64,000 bases of DNA from Pseudomonadota bacterium. GTDB taxonomy: Bacteria; Pseudomonadota; Alphaproteobacteria; Rhizobiales; Xanthobacteraceae. The translations under genes were made by a program, and so were the position numbers. The stretch is taken from positions 372,001-436,000 of the forward strand of contig JAEYAW010000030.1 of NCBI GenBank assembly GCA_023404675.1, given 5' to 3'. Of the stretch, positions 1-8,828 are shown one piece after another. The notes beneath the pieces are model-generated. The model had not been told where the DNA came from and did no database searches. It worked only from the letters and a program-made list of their open reading frames with translations. Positions within the stretch are counted from its first letter, which is position 1; every line of letters begins with the position of its first letter.

Positions 1-440
1 ATGACGATGACGTTGCCGATCTTGAAGCCCGGCGCGAGGATGGTGGCGCTCTGGATCAGTTCGGCCCCGTCGGGGATGCGCGCCATCCGCAGCCGCGCCT
101 CGTTCAGGTCCGCCTCGCCGAACCGCTCGCGGAAGCGCGCGACCACCTCCGGGTGCAGGTCGATGCCGACGCCGAACGCCTTGGCGACGCTGTCGGCGGT
201 GATGTCGTCGTGGGTCGGGCCGATGCCGCCGGTGGTGAACACATAGGTATAGCGCTCGCGCAACGCATTCAGCGCCGCGATGATCTCCGCTTCCTCGTCG
301 CCGACGATCCGCACTTCCTTCAGGTCGATGCCGATATTGGTCAGATACTCGGCGATGTACCCGATGTTCTTGTCCTTGGTCCGGCCAGACAGGATTTCAT
401 CGCCGATCACGACGATCCCTGCGGTCACGATTTCGTCCAT
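1..440 (-). CDS. Molybdopterin-binding protein, CinA N-terminal (MoCF) type, 5' part only
   Basis: The minus strand reads from an ATG at 440 without a stop to the window edge, giving about 146 residues of an incomplete gene. The start is fixed by a strong GGAGGA site a few bases upstream. The protein opens with TAGIVVIGDEILSGRTKDKN and carries TTGGIGPTHDDITADSVAKA near residue 65. These are hallmarks of the MoaB/Mog/CinA molybdopterin-binding fold. In alphaproteobacteria stand-alone proteins of this type lack the C-terminal CinA deamidase domain; whether it is present here cannot be seen. It is divergent from the ATP-grasp gene. The family assignment is firm, but the exact role (molybdopterin handling or competence/damage-inducible protein) is not. 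Confidence 0.9.
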   Translation of the reverse strand, partial: MDEIVTAGIVVIGDEILSGRTKDKNIGYIAEYLTNIGIDLKEVRIVGDEEAEIIAALNALRERYTYVFTTGGIGPTHDDITADSVAKAFGVGIDLHPEVVARFRERFGEADLNEARLRMARIPDGAELIQSATILAPGFKIGNVIV

Positions 441-737
441 CGAGTCCTCCGCCCCCCGCATTTCGGGGTTCCGATACCGCCAACGGAAAGGGCAACACTC
501 CGCCCAAACCGCAGGCAAAAGAGAGTCGCCATCCGGCCGGCACCGCTTCCCCCTGCATAGCCCGCTCCGGGAAAGGTTGCTACTGCGCCGATAAATCTGC
601 CGCCGCCGCTCATGACGACGATTGCATCATAGCCACTTGTTTGGGCATGATCGTGCTCGAATTCCCATCCATCTTCCCGGGATCATGATTTAGGATCGTT
701 CAACGCGCCGACAATTCTAACGGGGCTAACCGGATTT
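441..737. other. Intergenic region between divergent genes
   Basis: About 300 bases separate the divergent CinA-type and ATP-grasp genes. No convincing gene is seen. A short reading frame on the minus strand here has no recognisable features. Promoters for both flanking genes should lie here, but I could not pick a convincing pair of boxes. Confidence 0.5.
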
Positions 738-2153
738 ATGGCAGTTGCGTTCGACGAAATGAATGGGGCCGATGGGGGCATTCGCCCGGCCTATGAGGAA
801 TTATCCCGCTGGCTCGGCGAAACACCCCCGGACACGCTGGAATACCGCCGGCAGGAGGCCGAACTGCTGTTCCGGCGGATCGGCATCACCTTCGCGGTCT
901 ATGGCGACGCCGACGCGACGGAGCGCCTGATCCCGTTTGATGTGATTCCACGCATCCTGTCCGGTTCCGAATGGACCCGGCTGGAGAAGGGCCTGAAGCA
1001 GCGCGTCAAGGCGCTGAACCTGTTCCTCAAGGACATCTATCACGGCCGCGACATCCTGCGGGCGGGCGTCATTCCGGACGATCTGATCTTCCAGAACCCG
1101 GTGTTCCGGCCCGAGATGAACGGGCAGGATGTTCCCCACGACGTCTATGTCCACATCGCCGGCATCGACGTGATCCGCACCGATCCGAACGATTTCTACG
1201 TGCTGGAGGACAATGCCCGGACCCCGTCCGGCGTCTCCTACATGCTGGAAAACCGCGAGATCATGATGCGGCTGTTTCCGGACCTGTTCGCCCGGCATCG
1301 CGTCGCGCCTGTGGAAAACTATGCGGACGAACTGCTGTCGGCGCTGCGCTCGGTCGCGCCGAAAAGCGCCAAGGCCGAACCGACGGTCGCCCTGCTCACG
1401 CCCGGCATCTACAATTCGGCCTATTACGAACACTCGTTCCTGGCCGACAAGCTGGGCGTGGAGCTGGTCGAGGGCCGCGACCTCATCGTCCGCAACGACG
1501 AGGTGCTGATGCGCACCACCGAGGGGCTGAAGCGCATCGACGTGATCTATCGCCGCGTCGACGACGACTTCCTCGATCCGCTCAGCTTCCGCCCCGATTC
1601 GGTGCTCGGCGTGCCGGGCCTGATGTCCGCCTACATGGCCGGCAACGTCACGCTGGCAAACGCCGTCGGCACCGGCATCGCCGACGACAAGGCGATCTAC
1701 AGCTACATGCCCGACGTGGTGAAATTCTATCTCGGCGAGGAGCCGATCCTGAAGAACGTGCCGACCTGGCGCTGCCGCGAGCCGAAGGATCTCGCCTATG
1801 TGCTGGATCATCTCGGCGATCTGGTGGTGAAGGAGGTGCACGGGTCGGGCGGCTACGGCATGCTGATCGGCCCGGCCGCGACCAAGGCCACCATCGAGGC
1901 GTTCCGCGACAAGCTCAAGCGCGAGCCGGAGGGCTTCATCGCCCAGCCGACGCTGGCGCTCTCCACCTGCCCGACCTGCACCGAGAAGGGCCTCGCGCCG
2001 CGCCATGTGGACCTGCGGCCATTCGTGCTGACGGGACGCGAGAAGACAACCATCGTGCCGGGCGGTCTCACCCGCGTCGCGCTGAAAGAGGGGTCGCTGG
2101 TGGTGAACTCCAGCCAGGGCGGCGGCACCAAGGACACCTGGATTCTGGAGTAA
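738..2153 (+). CDS. Circularly permuted type 2 ATP-grasp protein
   Basis: The 471-residue protein matches the circularly permuted ATP-grasp (DUF404/DUF407) family. Typical stretches are the region around LNLFLKDIYHGRDILRAG (near residue 95), DVIRTDPNDFYVLEDNARTP (near 150), VVKEVHGSGGYGMLIGP (near 370) and the C-terminal HVDLRPFVL and SSQGGGTKDTW segments. Such proteins are predicted carboxylate-amine ligases that form peptide-like bonds with ATP; the substrate is unknown. Five bases separate it from the alpha-E gene, and a transglutaminase and the Anbu gene follow. This set is a recurrent bacterial cluster, so the four products probably act together. Confidence 0.93.
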   Translation: MAVAFDEMNGADGGIRPAYEELSRWLGETPPDTLEYRRQEAELLFRRIGITFAVYGDADATERLIPFDVIPRILSGSEWTRLEKGLKQRVKALNLFLKDIYHGRDILRAGVIPDDLIFQNPVFRPEMNGQDVPHDVYVHIAGIDVIRTDPNDFYVLEDNARTPSGVSYMLENREIMMRLFPDLFARHRVAPVENYADELLSALRSVAPKSAKAEPTVALLTPGIYNSAYYEHSFLADKLGVELVEGRDLIVRNDEVLMRTTEGLKRIDVIYRRVDDDFLDPLSFRPDSVLGVPGLMSAYMAGNVTLANAVGTGIADDKAIYSYMPDVVKFYLGEEPILKNVPTWRCREPKDLAYVLDHLGDLVVKEVHGSGGYGMLIGPAATKATIEAFRDKLKREPEGFIAQPTLALSTCPTCTEKGLAPRHVDLRPFVLTGREKTTIVPGGLTRVALKEGSLVVNSSQGGGTKDTWILE

Positions 2154-2158
2154 GGCCG

Positions 2159-3103
2159 ATGCTGTCCCGCACCGCCGAAAACCTGTTCTGGCTCGCGCGC
2201 TATGTGGAGCGCGCCGAGTATCTGGCGCGGACCATCGAGGCGACGCTGCGCGCCACCTCGCTGCCGGTCGCCTATGTGGGCCAGACCAACGAGTGGGATT
2301 CCGCGCTGCTCACCGCCGGCGTCGGCGCGAATTTCTATGCGAATTACGAGGAGGCCAACGAGCGCAACGTCGTCGAGTATCTGTCGTTCGCGCCGAACAA
2401 CCCCTCCTCGATCCGCAACTGCATCGCGGCCGCGCGCACCAATGCGCGCTCGGTGCGCACGGCGCTGACCGGCGCGATGTGGGACACCATCAACAGCGCC
2501 TGGATCGAGTTTCAGGAGTCGTGGGGCAGCGGCACCAAGACCCGTGACGACCTGACGAAATTCCTGCGCTTCGTGCAGGAGACCTCGCTGCGCTTCGACG
2601 GCAGCGCCTACCGCACCATGCTGCGCAACGACGCCTACTGGTTCTCGCGGCTCGGCCTGCATCTGGAGCGCGCCGACAACACCGCGCGCATTCTCGACGT
2701 GAAGTACCACGTTCTGCTTCCCGAGGAGGAGCACGTCGGCGGCCCGCTCGACTACTATCAGTGGACCTCGATCCTGCGCTCGGTGTCGGCGCTCACCGCC
2801 TATCACTGGGTCTACCGGCAGACGCTGAAGCCGTGGCTGATCGCCGACCTGCTGATTCTGAACGAATCGCTGCCCCGCTCGCTGGCGAGCTGCTACAGCA
2901 ATCTGGTGCGCAACCTCGACCAGATCGGCGTCGCCTACGGACGGCAGGGCGCGGCCCAGCGCCACGCACGCGGTATCCGGAACCGGCTGGAACACAGCAA
3001 CATGGATGATATCTTCCAGCGCGGGTTGCATGAATTCATTCAGGAATTTATCGCCGACAACAGTCGCCTTGGCGACATCATTTCAAAGCAGTATCTGCTC
3101 TAG
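2159..3103 (+). CDS. Alpha-E domain protein (DUF403)
   Basis: The 314-residue, largely helical protein begins MLSRTAENLFWLARYVERAE, the signature opening of the alpha-E (DUF403) family. It also has the conserved FSRLGLHLERADNTARILDVK segment near residue 165. The ATG at 2159 lies five bases after the ATP-grasp stop codon, implying translational coupling. The biochemical role is not established. By genomic association it is a partner of the ATP-grasp ligase and transglutaminase, in proposed peptide tagging or modification pathways. Confidence 0.93.
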   Translation: MLSRTAENLFWLARYVERAEYLARTIEATLRATSLPVAYVGQTNEWDSALLTAGVGANFYANYEEANERNVVEYLSFAPNNPSSIRNCIAAARTNARSVRTALTGAMWDTINSAWIEFQESWGSGTKTRDDLTKFLRFVQETSLRFDGSAYRTMLRNDAYWFSRLGLHLERADNTARILDVKYHVLLPEEEHVGGPLDYYQWTSILRSVSALTAYHWVYRQTLKPWLIADLLILNESLPRSLASCYSNLVRNLDQIGVAYGRQGAAQRHARGIRNRLEHSNMDDIFQRGLHEFIQEFIADNSRLGDIISKQYLL

Positions 3104-3167
3104 CGGCCGGATGCTGCCGGCGCGCCTGGATCGGAGGGTCCGGCGACAACAACGGCTTTTTGAAACA

Positions 3168-3992
3168 ATGCGCCTGCGTATCAACCATTCGACCACATAC
3201 CGCTACGATCCGCCCGCCAGCAGCGTCATCCAGATCCTGCGGATGACGCCGAGCAATCACGACGGGCAGTACGTGGTGGACTGGCAGATCGACGTCTCGA
3301 CGGACTCCCGCCTCGACATGCACGAGGATGCCTTCGGCAACATCACGCATGTTCTTACAAACGGCACGACCGGCGACATGACCGTGCATGTCAGCGGCCT
3401 GATCGAGACCACCGATACCGCCGGCGTCCTGCGCGGCACCGACGAGCGCTTTCCCCCGAGCCTGTTCCTGCGGGCGACCGATCTGACAGCCGCCAGCCCC
3501 GTCATGCAGGACATGATGCGCGACATCCGCGCGGAGACGGCGACGGACGATCTCGGCTTTCTTCACCAGCTGATGGTCCGCATCAACGACCACATGACCT
3601 TCGACACCGACCCGACCCACAGCAGCACCTCGGCGCAGGAGGCGTTCGATCTGCGTCGCGGCGTGTGTCAGGACTACGCGCATATCTTCATCGCCTGCGC
3701 CCGCGCGGGCGGCGTGCCGGCGCGCTTCGTCTCGGGCCACTTCCTGCGCGCCGACGGCGAGGTTCAGCAGGAAGCCGGCCACGCCTGGGCGGAGGCTCAC
3801 CTGCCGGCCCTCGGCTGGGTCGGCTTCGATCCGGCGAACGGCATCTGCACCACCGAGGCTCACGCGCGCGTCGCCATCGGGCTGGACTATCTGGGCGCCG
3901 CGCCGGTGCGCGGCACCCGTTACGGCGGCGGCCACGAGACGCTGTCGGTGACCGTCGCGGTCGATCAGGCGGGCCGTCAGAGCCAGTCCTGA
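3168..3992 (+). CDS. Transglutaminase-like cysteine peptidase family protein
   Basis: This 274-residue protein has an N-terminal beta-rich region opening MRLRINHSTTYRYDPPASSV, typical of bacterial transglutaminase-like proteins, followed by the catalytic core. The triad is visible as Cys167 in RRGVCQDYAHIF, His in AGHAWAEAHLP and Asp in WVGFDPANG. The ATG at 3168 is chosen over upstream in-frame starts because the family begins at MRLRI. It could act as a protease, amidase or acyl transferase. It follows the alpha-E gene by 64 bases and precedes Anbu. Confidence 0.92.
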   Translation: MRLRINHSTTYRYDPPASSVIQILRMTPSNHDGQYVVDWQIDVSTDSRLDMHEDAFGNITHVLTNGTTGDMTVHVSGLIETTDTAGVLRGTDERFPPSLFLRATDLTAASPVMQDMMRDIRAETATDDLGFLHQLMVRINDHMTFDTDPTHSSTSAQEAFDLRRGVCQDYAHIFIACARAGGVPARFVSGHFLRADGEVQQEAGHAWAEAHLPALGWVGFDPANGICTTEAHARVAIGLDYLGAAPVRGTRYGGGHETLSVTVAVDQAGRQSQS

Positions 3993-4144
3993 TTCGCCGC
4001 TCCGCCTGTCCCTCCCCTGCCGCGCAATCAAGGCTGGACGCGCTCGCCGAAACGGGTAGGTTCAGGCTCCCTCGGGAGCGTTGGAACCGGCTGTCGTCGC
4101 AGGAGCCTTCTGCGACGGACATCACCACCGGCAAGGAATCTGGA

Positions 4145-4891
4145 ATGACCTACTGTTGCGGAATACTCGTGCGCGAAGGCCTTGTGATGATGGCGGACAC
4201 GCGGACCAATGCCGGTCTCGACAACGTCTCCACTTTTCGCAAGCTGCACGTGTTCAGCAACCCCGGCGAGCGCATCATGGCGATCGCCTCGTCCGGCAAT
4301 CTGGCCATCAGCCAGTCGGTGATTTCGACGCTGACCGAAGGCTGGGAAAACCCCGAGACGGGCGAAACCGAAACGCTGCTGAACGCCCCGACCATGTTCA
4401 AGGCCGCGCAGCGGATCGGCCGCGCCATCCGCTCGGTGCACCACAACGAAGGCACCGCGCTGCAATCCGAAGACATCAATTTCGATGTCTCGTTCCTGTT
4501 CGGCGGACAGATCAAGGGCGCTCCGCTGCGCCTGTTCATGATCTATCCGGCCGGCAACTTCATCGAATGCACCATCGACACGCCCTACCTGCAGATCGGC
4601 GAGCACAAATACGGCAAGCCGGTGCTGGATCGCGCGATCCAGTACGACGTCGAGATCTACGACGCGCTCAAGATCGGTCTGATCTCGATGGATTCGACGA
4701 TGCGCTCCAATCTCGGCGTCGGCCTTCCGATCGACGTGCTGGTGGTGCGCACCGACGTGTGCGACGCCGACCTCAATCATCGCATCGAAGCGGGCGAACC
4801 TTATTTCCACGACCTGCGCGAGCGCTGGTCGGCGGCGCTGCGCGCGGCGCATCTGAATATTCCGCGGCCGCCTTACAAACCGAACATGTAG
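4145..4891 (+). CDS. Proteasome-type protease, Anbu (bacterial proteasome homologue)
   Basis: The 248-residue protein is an N-terminal-nucleophile hydrolase of the Anbu family, the so-called ancestral beta subunit. It begins MTYCCGILVREGLVMMADTR. After removal of Met the nucleophile would be Thr1, with Asp17 and Lys32 in place, which is the proteasome beta-subunit catalytic arrangement. No propeptide is needed because Thr directly follows Met. The length agrees with the family. It closes the ATP-grasp/alpha-E/transglutaminase cluster, an association known for Anbu. The natural substrate is unknown. Confidence 0.93.
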   Translation: MTYCCGILVREGLVMMADTRTNAGLDNVSTFRKLHVFSNPGERIMAIASSGNLAISQSVISTLTEGWENPETGETETLLNAPTMFKAAQRIGRAIRSVHHNEGTALQSEDINFDVSFLFGGQIKGAPLRLFMIYPAGNFIECTIDTPYLQIGEHKYGKPVLDRAIQYDVEIYDALKIGLISMDSTMRSNLGVGLPIDVLVVRTDVCDADLNHRIEAGEPYFHDLRERWSAALRAAHLNIPRPPYKPNM

Positions 4892-4936
4892 CGGGCGCGG
4901 CACGCAAACAAAGAAACAACCCGGGCAGGAAACGAG

Positions 4937-5692
4937 ATGAGTCCATCGAGGAAAATCGCCATCGTCACCGGCGCGGGCACCGGCGTCGGCCGCGCCGCTT
5001 CGCTGGCGCTGATGAAGGCGGGTTTCACGGTGGTGCTTACCGGCCGCCGCGCCGACAAGCTCAACGAGACGAAGAACCTCGGCAAGACACTGGGCGAAAG
5101 CCTCGTCGTCCCGGCCGACATGACCGACCCCGGCTCCATCGGCGCGCTGTTCGCGAAGACGGTGGATCAATTCGCCCGGCTTGATCTTCTGTTCAACAAT
5201 GCCGGCATGGGCGCGCCGCCGGTGCCGCTGGAGGACCTCAGCCTCGCACACTGGAAGACGGTGGTGGACACCAACCTCACCGCCCCGTTCCTGTGCACGC
5301 AGCATGCGTTCCGCATCATGAAGGACCAGTCGCCGCGCGGCGGCCGCATCATCAACAACGGCTCGATCTCGGCGCACGCGCCGCGCCCGTTCAGCGTCGC
5401 TTACACCGCGACCAAGCATGCGATCAGCGGACTGACGCGCTCGACCGCGCTGGACGGCCGCGCCTACGACATCGCCTGCGGCCAGATCGATATCGGCAAC
5501 GCCGCCACGGAGATGACGGACCGCATGGCCGAGGGCGTGCTGCAACCCGATGGCCGCGTGATGCCCGAACCGCGCATGGACGTGGAGGCCGTGGGCAACG
5601 CGGTCGCCTACATGGCGAGCCTGCCGCTCGACGCCAACGTGCTGTTCATGACGGTGATGGCGACGAAGATGCCGTTCGTCGGGCGGGGATAG
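4937..5692 (+). CDS. SDR family NAD(P)-dependent oxidoreductase
   Basis: A 251-residue short-chain dehydrogenase. The Rossmann motif TGAGTGVGRAASLAL lies near residue 10, NNAGMG near 88, Ser in NNGSISAHAP near 140 and the catalytic YTATKHA near 155. It starts 45 bases after the Anbu stop codon, so it may be co-transcribed, though it is not part of the usual Anbu cluster. The substrate cannot be read from sequence. The C-terminus (VLFMTVMATKMPFVGRG) is typical of an uncharacterised proteobacterial subgroup. Confidence 0.93.
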   Translation: MSPSRKIAIVTGAGTGVGRAASLALMKAGFTVVLTGRRADKLNETKNLGKTLGESLVVPADMTDPGSIGALFAKTVDQFARLDLLFNNAGMGAPPVPLEDLSLAHWKTVVDTNLTAPFLCTQHAFRIMKDQSPRGGRIINNGSISAHAPRPFSVAYTATKHAISGLTRSTALDGRAYDIACGQIDIGNAATEMTDRMAEGVLQPDGRVMPEPRMDVEAVGNAVAYMASLPLDANVLFMTVMATKMPFVGRG

Positions 5693-5712
5693 CTTGTTCC
5701 GCGTTCAAGAAT

Positions 5713-5748
5713 GCAGCCCGCATGCAGCGCCGCGAAATGCGGCGACAA
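5713..5748. repeat. REP-like palindrome, copy 1 (degenerate)
   Basis: This copy contains GCAGCCCGCATGCAGCG followed by CGCGAAATGCGGCGAC. The two halves form an imperfect stem. It shares the GCAGCCCG-ATGCAGC and GCGAAATGCGG-GAC parts with the copy at 6659-6695 and resembles the element at 15671-15701. It sits in the convergent gap between the SDR and TauE genes, a usual place for REP elements. Confidence 0.55.
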
Positions 5749-5769
5749 ACACCGGGCGTCAGCGCGCCG

Positions 5770-6510
5770 TCAGCCGAACAGCAGCCTCACGCCGGAAGCC
5801 AGCAGGATTGCGGCCAGAATGATCCGCAGCCAAAGCTCCGGCAGATAACGGCTGCCGATCAAGGCCCCGAGCGCGCCACCGGCCGCGACCGCGATCAACC
5901 ATCCCGAAAGCGCGCCCGGGATCTCATCCCACCAGCGATAGGCTCCCAGCAATGCGGCGGCCGAGTTCATCAGATTATAGACTGCGGTCGTCGTCGCTGT
6001 CTGGCGCGCCGTTCCCCAGTTCATGGCGAGGATTGCAGGCGCGAGAAATACACCCCCGCCGGTTCCGGTGGTGCCGGATATGAAACCGATCGCCGCGCCC
6101 GTGGCCAGCGCGGCGAGGAATGGCGGATCGGTCGGCACAGTCGCCGATGCTCCGGGCCTGCGCAAGGCCGTCCGGGCCATCTGGACAGCCGACAGGATGA
6201 GGATCACGCCGACGGCGGGATAATAAACGTGCGCCGGAAGCTGGACAGCCCCTCCGAGCAGAGAGAACGGAAAGCCCAGGATGGCATAGGGCCAGACGCT
6301 TCGCCACGACAGTCGTCCGGCTTTCAGGAACATCGCCGTGCCGATGGCCGCCACCACAAGATTGAGGGCGAGCGCGGTGGTCTTCATGGCCAACGGCGCA
6401 AAGCCGAACAAGGCCATGACGGCGATATAGCCGGATGCCCCGGCCTGCCCGACCGACGCGTAGATCAGCGCGATGAGCAGAAAGGCCATCGCAAGCCAGA
6501 GCGCATCCAT
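5770..6510 (-). CDS. Sulfite exporter TauE/SafE family membrane protein
   Basis: The 246-residue hydrophobic protein has about eight predicted membrane segments. The family-typical N-terminal half reads IALIYASVGQAGASGYIAVM, and the second half repeat contains GFISGTTGTGGGVFLAPAIL. TauE/SafE proteins export small organic or inorganic anions such as sulfite, sulfoacetate or metals; the cargo here is unknown. It is convergent with the SDR gene and divergent from the nucleoside transporter gene. Confidence 0.9.
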   Translation of the reverse strand: MDALWLAMAFLLIALIYASVGQAGASGYIAVMALFGFAPLAMKTTALALNLVVAAIGTAMFLKAGRLSWRSVWPYAILGFPFSLLGGAVQLPAHVYYPAVGVILILSAVQMARTALRRPGASATVPTDPPFLAALATGAAIGFISGTTGTGGGVFLAPAILAMNWGTARQTATTTAVYNLMNSAAALLGAYRWWDEIPGALSGWLIAVAAGGALGALIGSRYLPELWLRIILAAILLASGVRLLFG

Positions 6511-6658
6511 GTCGATCCTGTCTGCCCCCGGTGATGCCCGGCATCCGGGCGCACGAGCGCGCGCAATCTGTGGTGGGGATGGTTTCGCCGGGTGTCAACG
6601 GCGCGCGGTCGTTACCGCACGGATCGCGCGCCGCTCCATCCCGCCGCGCGGGCCGATT

Positions 6659-6695
6659 GCAGCCCGGATGCAGCAAGGCGAAATGCGGGGGACAA
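6659..6695. repeat. REP-like palindrome, copy 2
   Basis: This copy contains GCAGCCCGGATGCAGC then AAGGCGAAATGCGGGGGAC. It pairs imperfectly into a stem-loop and matches the copies at 5713-5748 and 15671-15701. It lies in the divergent gap between the TauE/SafE gene and the nucleoside transporter gene, so it may be transcribed in the leader of the latter. Confidence 0.55.
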
Positions 6696-6771
6696 CAATG
6701 CGCGCGATCCCGCGTTTGCGCTGGCCTGCCTGCCCCTGCCATACTTCCGTTGCGGGAGCGTTGGGGAATCC

Positions 6772-8031
6772 ATGCTGCAACTTCAGTCTGCGTTCGGAAT
6801 CGTCGCGCTGCTTGCGCTGGCATGGGCGTGCGGCGAGAACCGCCGCGCGGTGAACTGGAAGCAGATCGCCATCGGCGTCGCCATCACGATCCTGGCCGCC
6901 GCCGTGCTGCTCAAAATCCCTGCTGTCGTGGCCGCGTTCGGACTGATCAACGATGCGGTCGGCGCGCTTGGCGCCGCGACCCGCGCGGGCACCTCGTTCG
7001 TGTTCGGCTATCTCGGCGGCGCGCCGCTGCCGTTCGATCCGAAGATACCGGGCAGCGAATTCGTGCTGGCGTTTCAGGCGCTGCCCATCGTGCTGGTGAT
7101 GAGCGTGCTGACCACGCTGCTGTTTCACTGGCGCATCCTGCCGCCGCTGGTGCGCGGCCTGTCATGGCTGCTGCAACACACGCTCGGCATCGGCGGCGCG
7201 GTCGGCCTCTCCACCGCCGCGAACATCTTTCTCGGCATGGTGGAAGCCCCGCTGTTCATCCGTCCCTATCTGGCGAAGCTCACGCGCAGCGAGCTGTTTC
7301 TGGTGATGACCGGCGGCATGGCGGGCATCGCCGGGACGGTGCTGGTGCTTTACGCCACGCTGCTCGCGCCGCTGGTTGCGGATTCGGGCGCGCAGTTCGT
7401 CATCGCCTCGGTGCTCGGCGCGCCGGCCGCCATCGTCATCAGCCTGATCATGATCCCCGAAACGCAGGGGCACGTGACGGACGGACAGATCGAGGCGGAG
7501 CCCGTCGTCGCCAGCGGCACCATGGACGCCATCGTCAAGGGCACGGCGGCCGGCCTAGACCTGCTGTTCAACATCGTGGCGATGCTGCTGGTGCTGGTGG
7601 CGCTGGTCTATCTCGTCAACGCGGTGCTCGGCCTGCTGCCTGCCCTCGGCGGCGAGGCGATCTCGCTGCAGCGCCTGCTCGGCTGGATCATGGCCCCGGT
7701 GTGCTGGCTGCTCGGCCTGCCGTTCGATCAGGCGATCACCGCCGGCCGGCTGATGGGCATCAAGACCGTACTCAATGAGCTGATCGCCTATGTCGAGTTC
7801 GCCAGGCTGCCGCCGGACGCGCTCGATCCCCGCGCGCGCCTGATCATGCTCTATGCGCTGTGCGGCTTCGCCAATTTCGGCAGCCTCGGCATCATGGTCG
7901 GCGGGCTCGGGATCATGGCCCCCGAGCGCCGCGCCGAGATCAATGCGCTCGGCCTGCGCTCGATTGTGTCCGGCACGCTCTCGACGTGCCTGATCGGCGC
8001 GGTCGTCGGGCTGCTCACGCCGCCCGCGTGA
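6772..8031 (+). CDS. NupC-type concentrative nucleoside transporter
   Basis: This 419-residue polytopic membrane protein matches the CNT/NupC family. Evidence is GETNR-region counterpart SLLQHTLGIGGAVGLSTAAN near residue 135, FLGMVEAPLFIRPYL near 155, MTGGMAGIAGTVL near 180, and the C-terminal LCGFANFGSLGIMVGGLG near 365. CNT proteins import nucleosides with H+ or Na+. The ATG at 6772 is chosen because family homology begins at MLQLQSAFGI; longer in-frame starts cover the REP element. The next gene, usg, is convergent 12 bases away. Confidence 0.9.
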   Translation: MLQLQSAFGIVALLALAWACGENRRAVNWKQIAIGVAITILAAAVLLKIPAVVAAFGLINDAVGALGAATRAGTSFVFGYLGGAPLPFDPKIPGSEFVLAFQALPIVLVMSVLTTLLFHWRILPPLVRGLSWLLQHTLGIGGAVGLSTAANIFLGMVEAPLFIRPYLAKLTRSELFLVMTGGMAGIAGTVLVLYATLLAPLVADSGAQFVIASVLGAPAAIVISLIMIPETQGHVTDGQIEAEPVVASGTMDAIVKGTAAGLDLLFNIVAMLLVLVALVYLVNAVLGLLPALGGEAISLQRLLGWIMAPVCWLLGLPFDQAITAGRLMGIKTVLNELIAYVEFARLPPDALDPRARLIMLYALCGFANFGSLGIMVGGLGIMAPERRAEINALGLRSIVSGTLSTCLIGAVVGLLTPPA

Positions 8032-8043
8032 GGCCCTGCGGGC

Positions 8044-8343
8044 TCAGTGCAGCCGGAACACGCCGTCCATGGCGCGCAGTTCGGCCGGCTTGATGAGCCG
8101 CGAATGCGCCACCGTCACCGAGAACAGCGGTCCTTCCAGCTTGCGCTGCCAGAAGTCGAGAAACTCTTGCAGCGCCGGGAATTTCGGGAACAGGTCGTAG
8201 TCCTGCCAGACATAGCTCTGCAGCAGCCAGTTCCTGTCCGGCCGCCGATAGAGAATTTCCGCGGTGGTCAGTCCATAGCCCGAGAGCTGCTTGATGAAGT
8301 CTCCCGAAGCGGTCTTTCCCGAATCCGAATGTCCCGAAGCCAT
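8044..8343 (-). CDS. usg: Usg family protein
   Basis: The 99-residue protein contains FIKQLSGYGLTTAEILYRRP and LLQSYVWQDYDLFPKFPALQ, then FLDFWQRKLEGPLFSVTVAH. This is the pattern of the small alphaproteobacterial Usg protein, sometimes annotated as related to a tryptophan biosynthesis locus. Its function is unknown. The ATG at 8343 is set by a GAGGAGGAGG ribosome-binding site; a longer in-frame reading upstream is unlikely to be translated. Confidence 0.85.
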   Translation of the reverse strand: MASGHSDSGKTASGDFIKQLSGYGLTTAEILYRRPDRNWLLQSYVWQDYDLFPKFPALQEFLDFWQRKLEGPLFSVTVAHSRLIKPAELRAMDGVFRLH

Positions 8344-8589
8344 GCCGAACCTCCTCCTCAAGGAGCGCATCCGGCAACGTGGGACCCGGCTTTCCGTTCG
8401 CGAATGCGCCCCAGCTCTCGGACGCGTCACGAAAACGCCGCCTGCGGCGCTCATGACACATCCAACCTGGGCAGAGCCGCCGTTAAGTCCGGTCCCGAGA
8501 CGCGACGGCACAGCCCATGGTTGAAGTGTTCACCGATGTCTGATTCGCCTCAAGCGCAAAATTTGATTTTCTCGTGCCGATTCAAGATG

Positions 8590-8616
8590 CTAGCAGCATG
8601 TGTGACGGATTGCTAA
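8590..8616 (+). promoter_or_regulatory. CIRCE-like inverted repeat upstream of groES
   Basis: Left arm CTAGCAGCA, nine-base spacer and right arm GATTGCTAA have the spacing of the HrcA operator CIRCE (TTAGCACTC-N9-GAGTGCTAA). The right arm matches at 8 of 9 positions. The left arm keeps only the TAGCA core. It lies about 100 bases before the RpoH-like promoter, so it would need a separate upstream promoter to act in the usual way. This is a degenerate candidate. Confidence 0.45.
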
Positions 8617-8714
8617 CATCGGCCGGCGGCATCGGGAGTCCTGCGGCGCGTTAAGCGTAGAGAACGATTGCCCCCGATCGTTCCCGCCAAAGGCCGAATT
8701 TTTTCGACTTCCCC

Positions 8715-8743
8715 CTTGCCGGGATTTCGGCATGGCCCTATGT
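8715..8743 (+). promoter_or_regulatory. RpoH (sigma-32) type heat-shock promoter for groESL
   Basis: CTTG at 8715-8718 is followed after 18 bases by CCTATGT at 8737-8743. This fits the alphaproteobacterial RpoH consensus (CTTG, 17-18 bases, CYTATNT). The predicted start of transcription would be about 75 bases upstream of the groES ATG. The location and match make heat-shock control of the operon likely. Confidence 0.7.
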
Positions 8744-8828
8744 GGAAGCCGGCACTGTTGGCACTCAGGCCGACAGACTGCCAAGCAGCGAAAAACTCCA
8801 ATATGACCAACCTTTTATGGAGGATTGC

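Noticed and set aside
1..560. Plus-strand frames at the window start
   Set aside because: They are shadows of the minus-strand molybdopterin-binding gene, which shows clear motifs and a ribosome-binding site.
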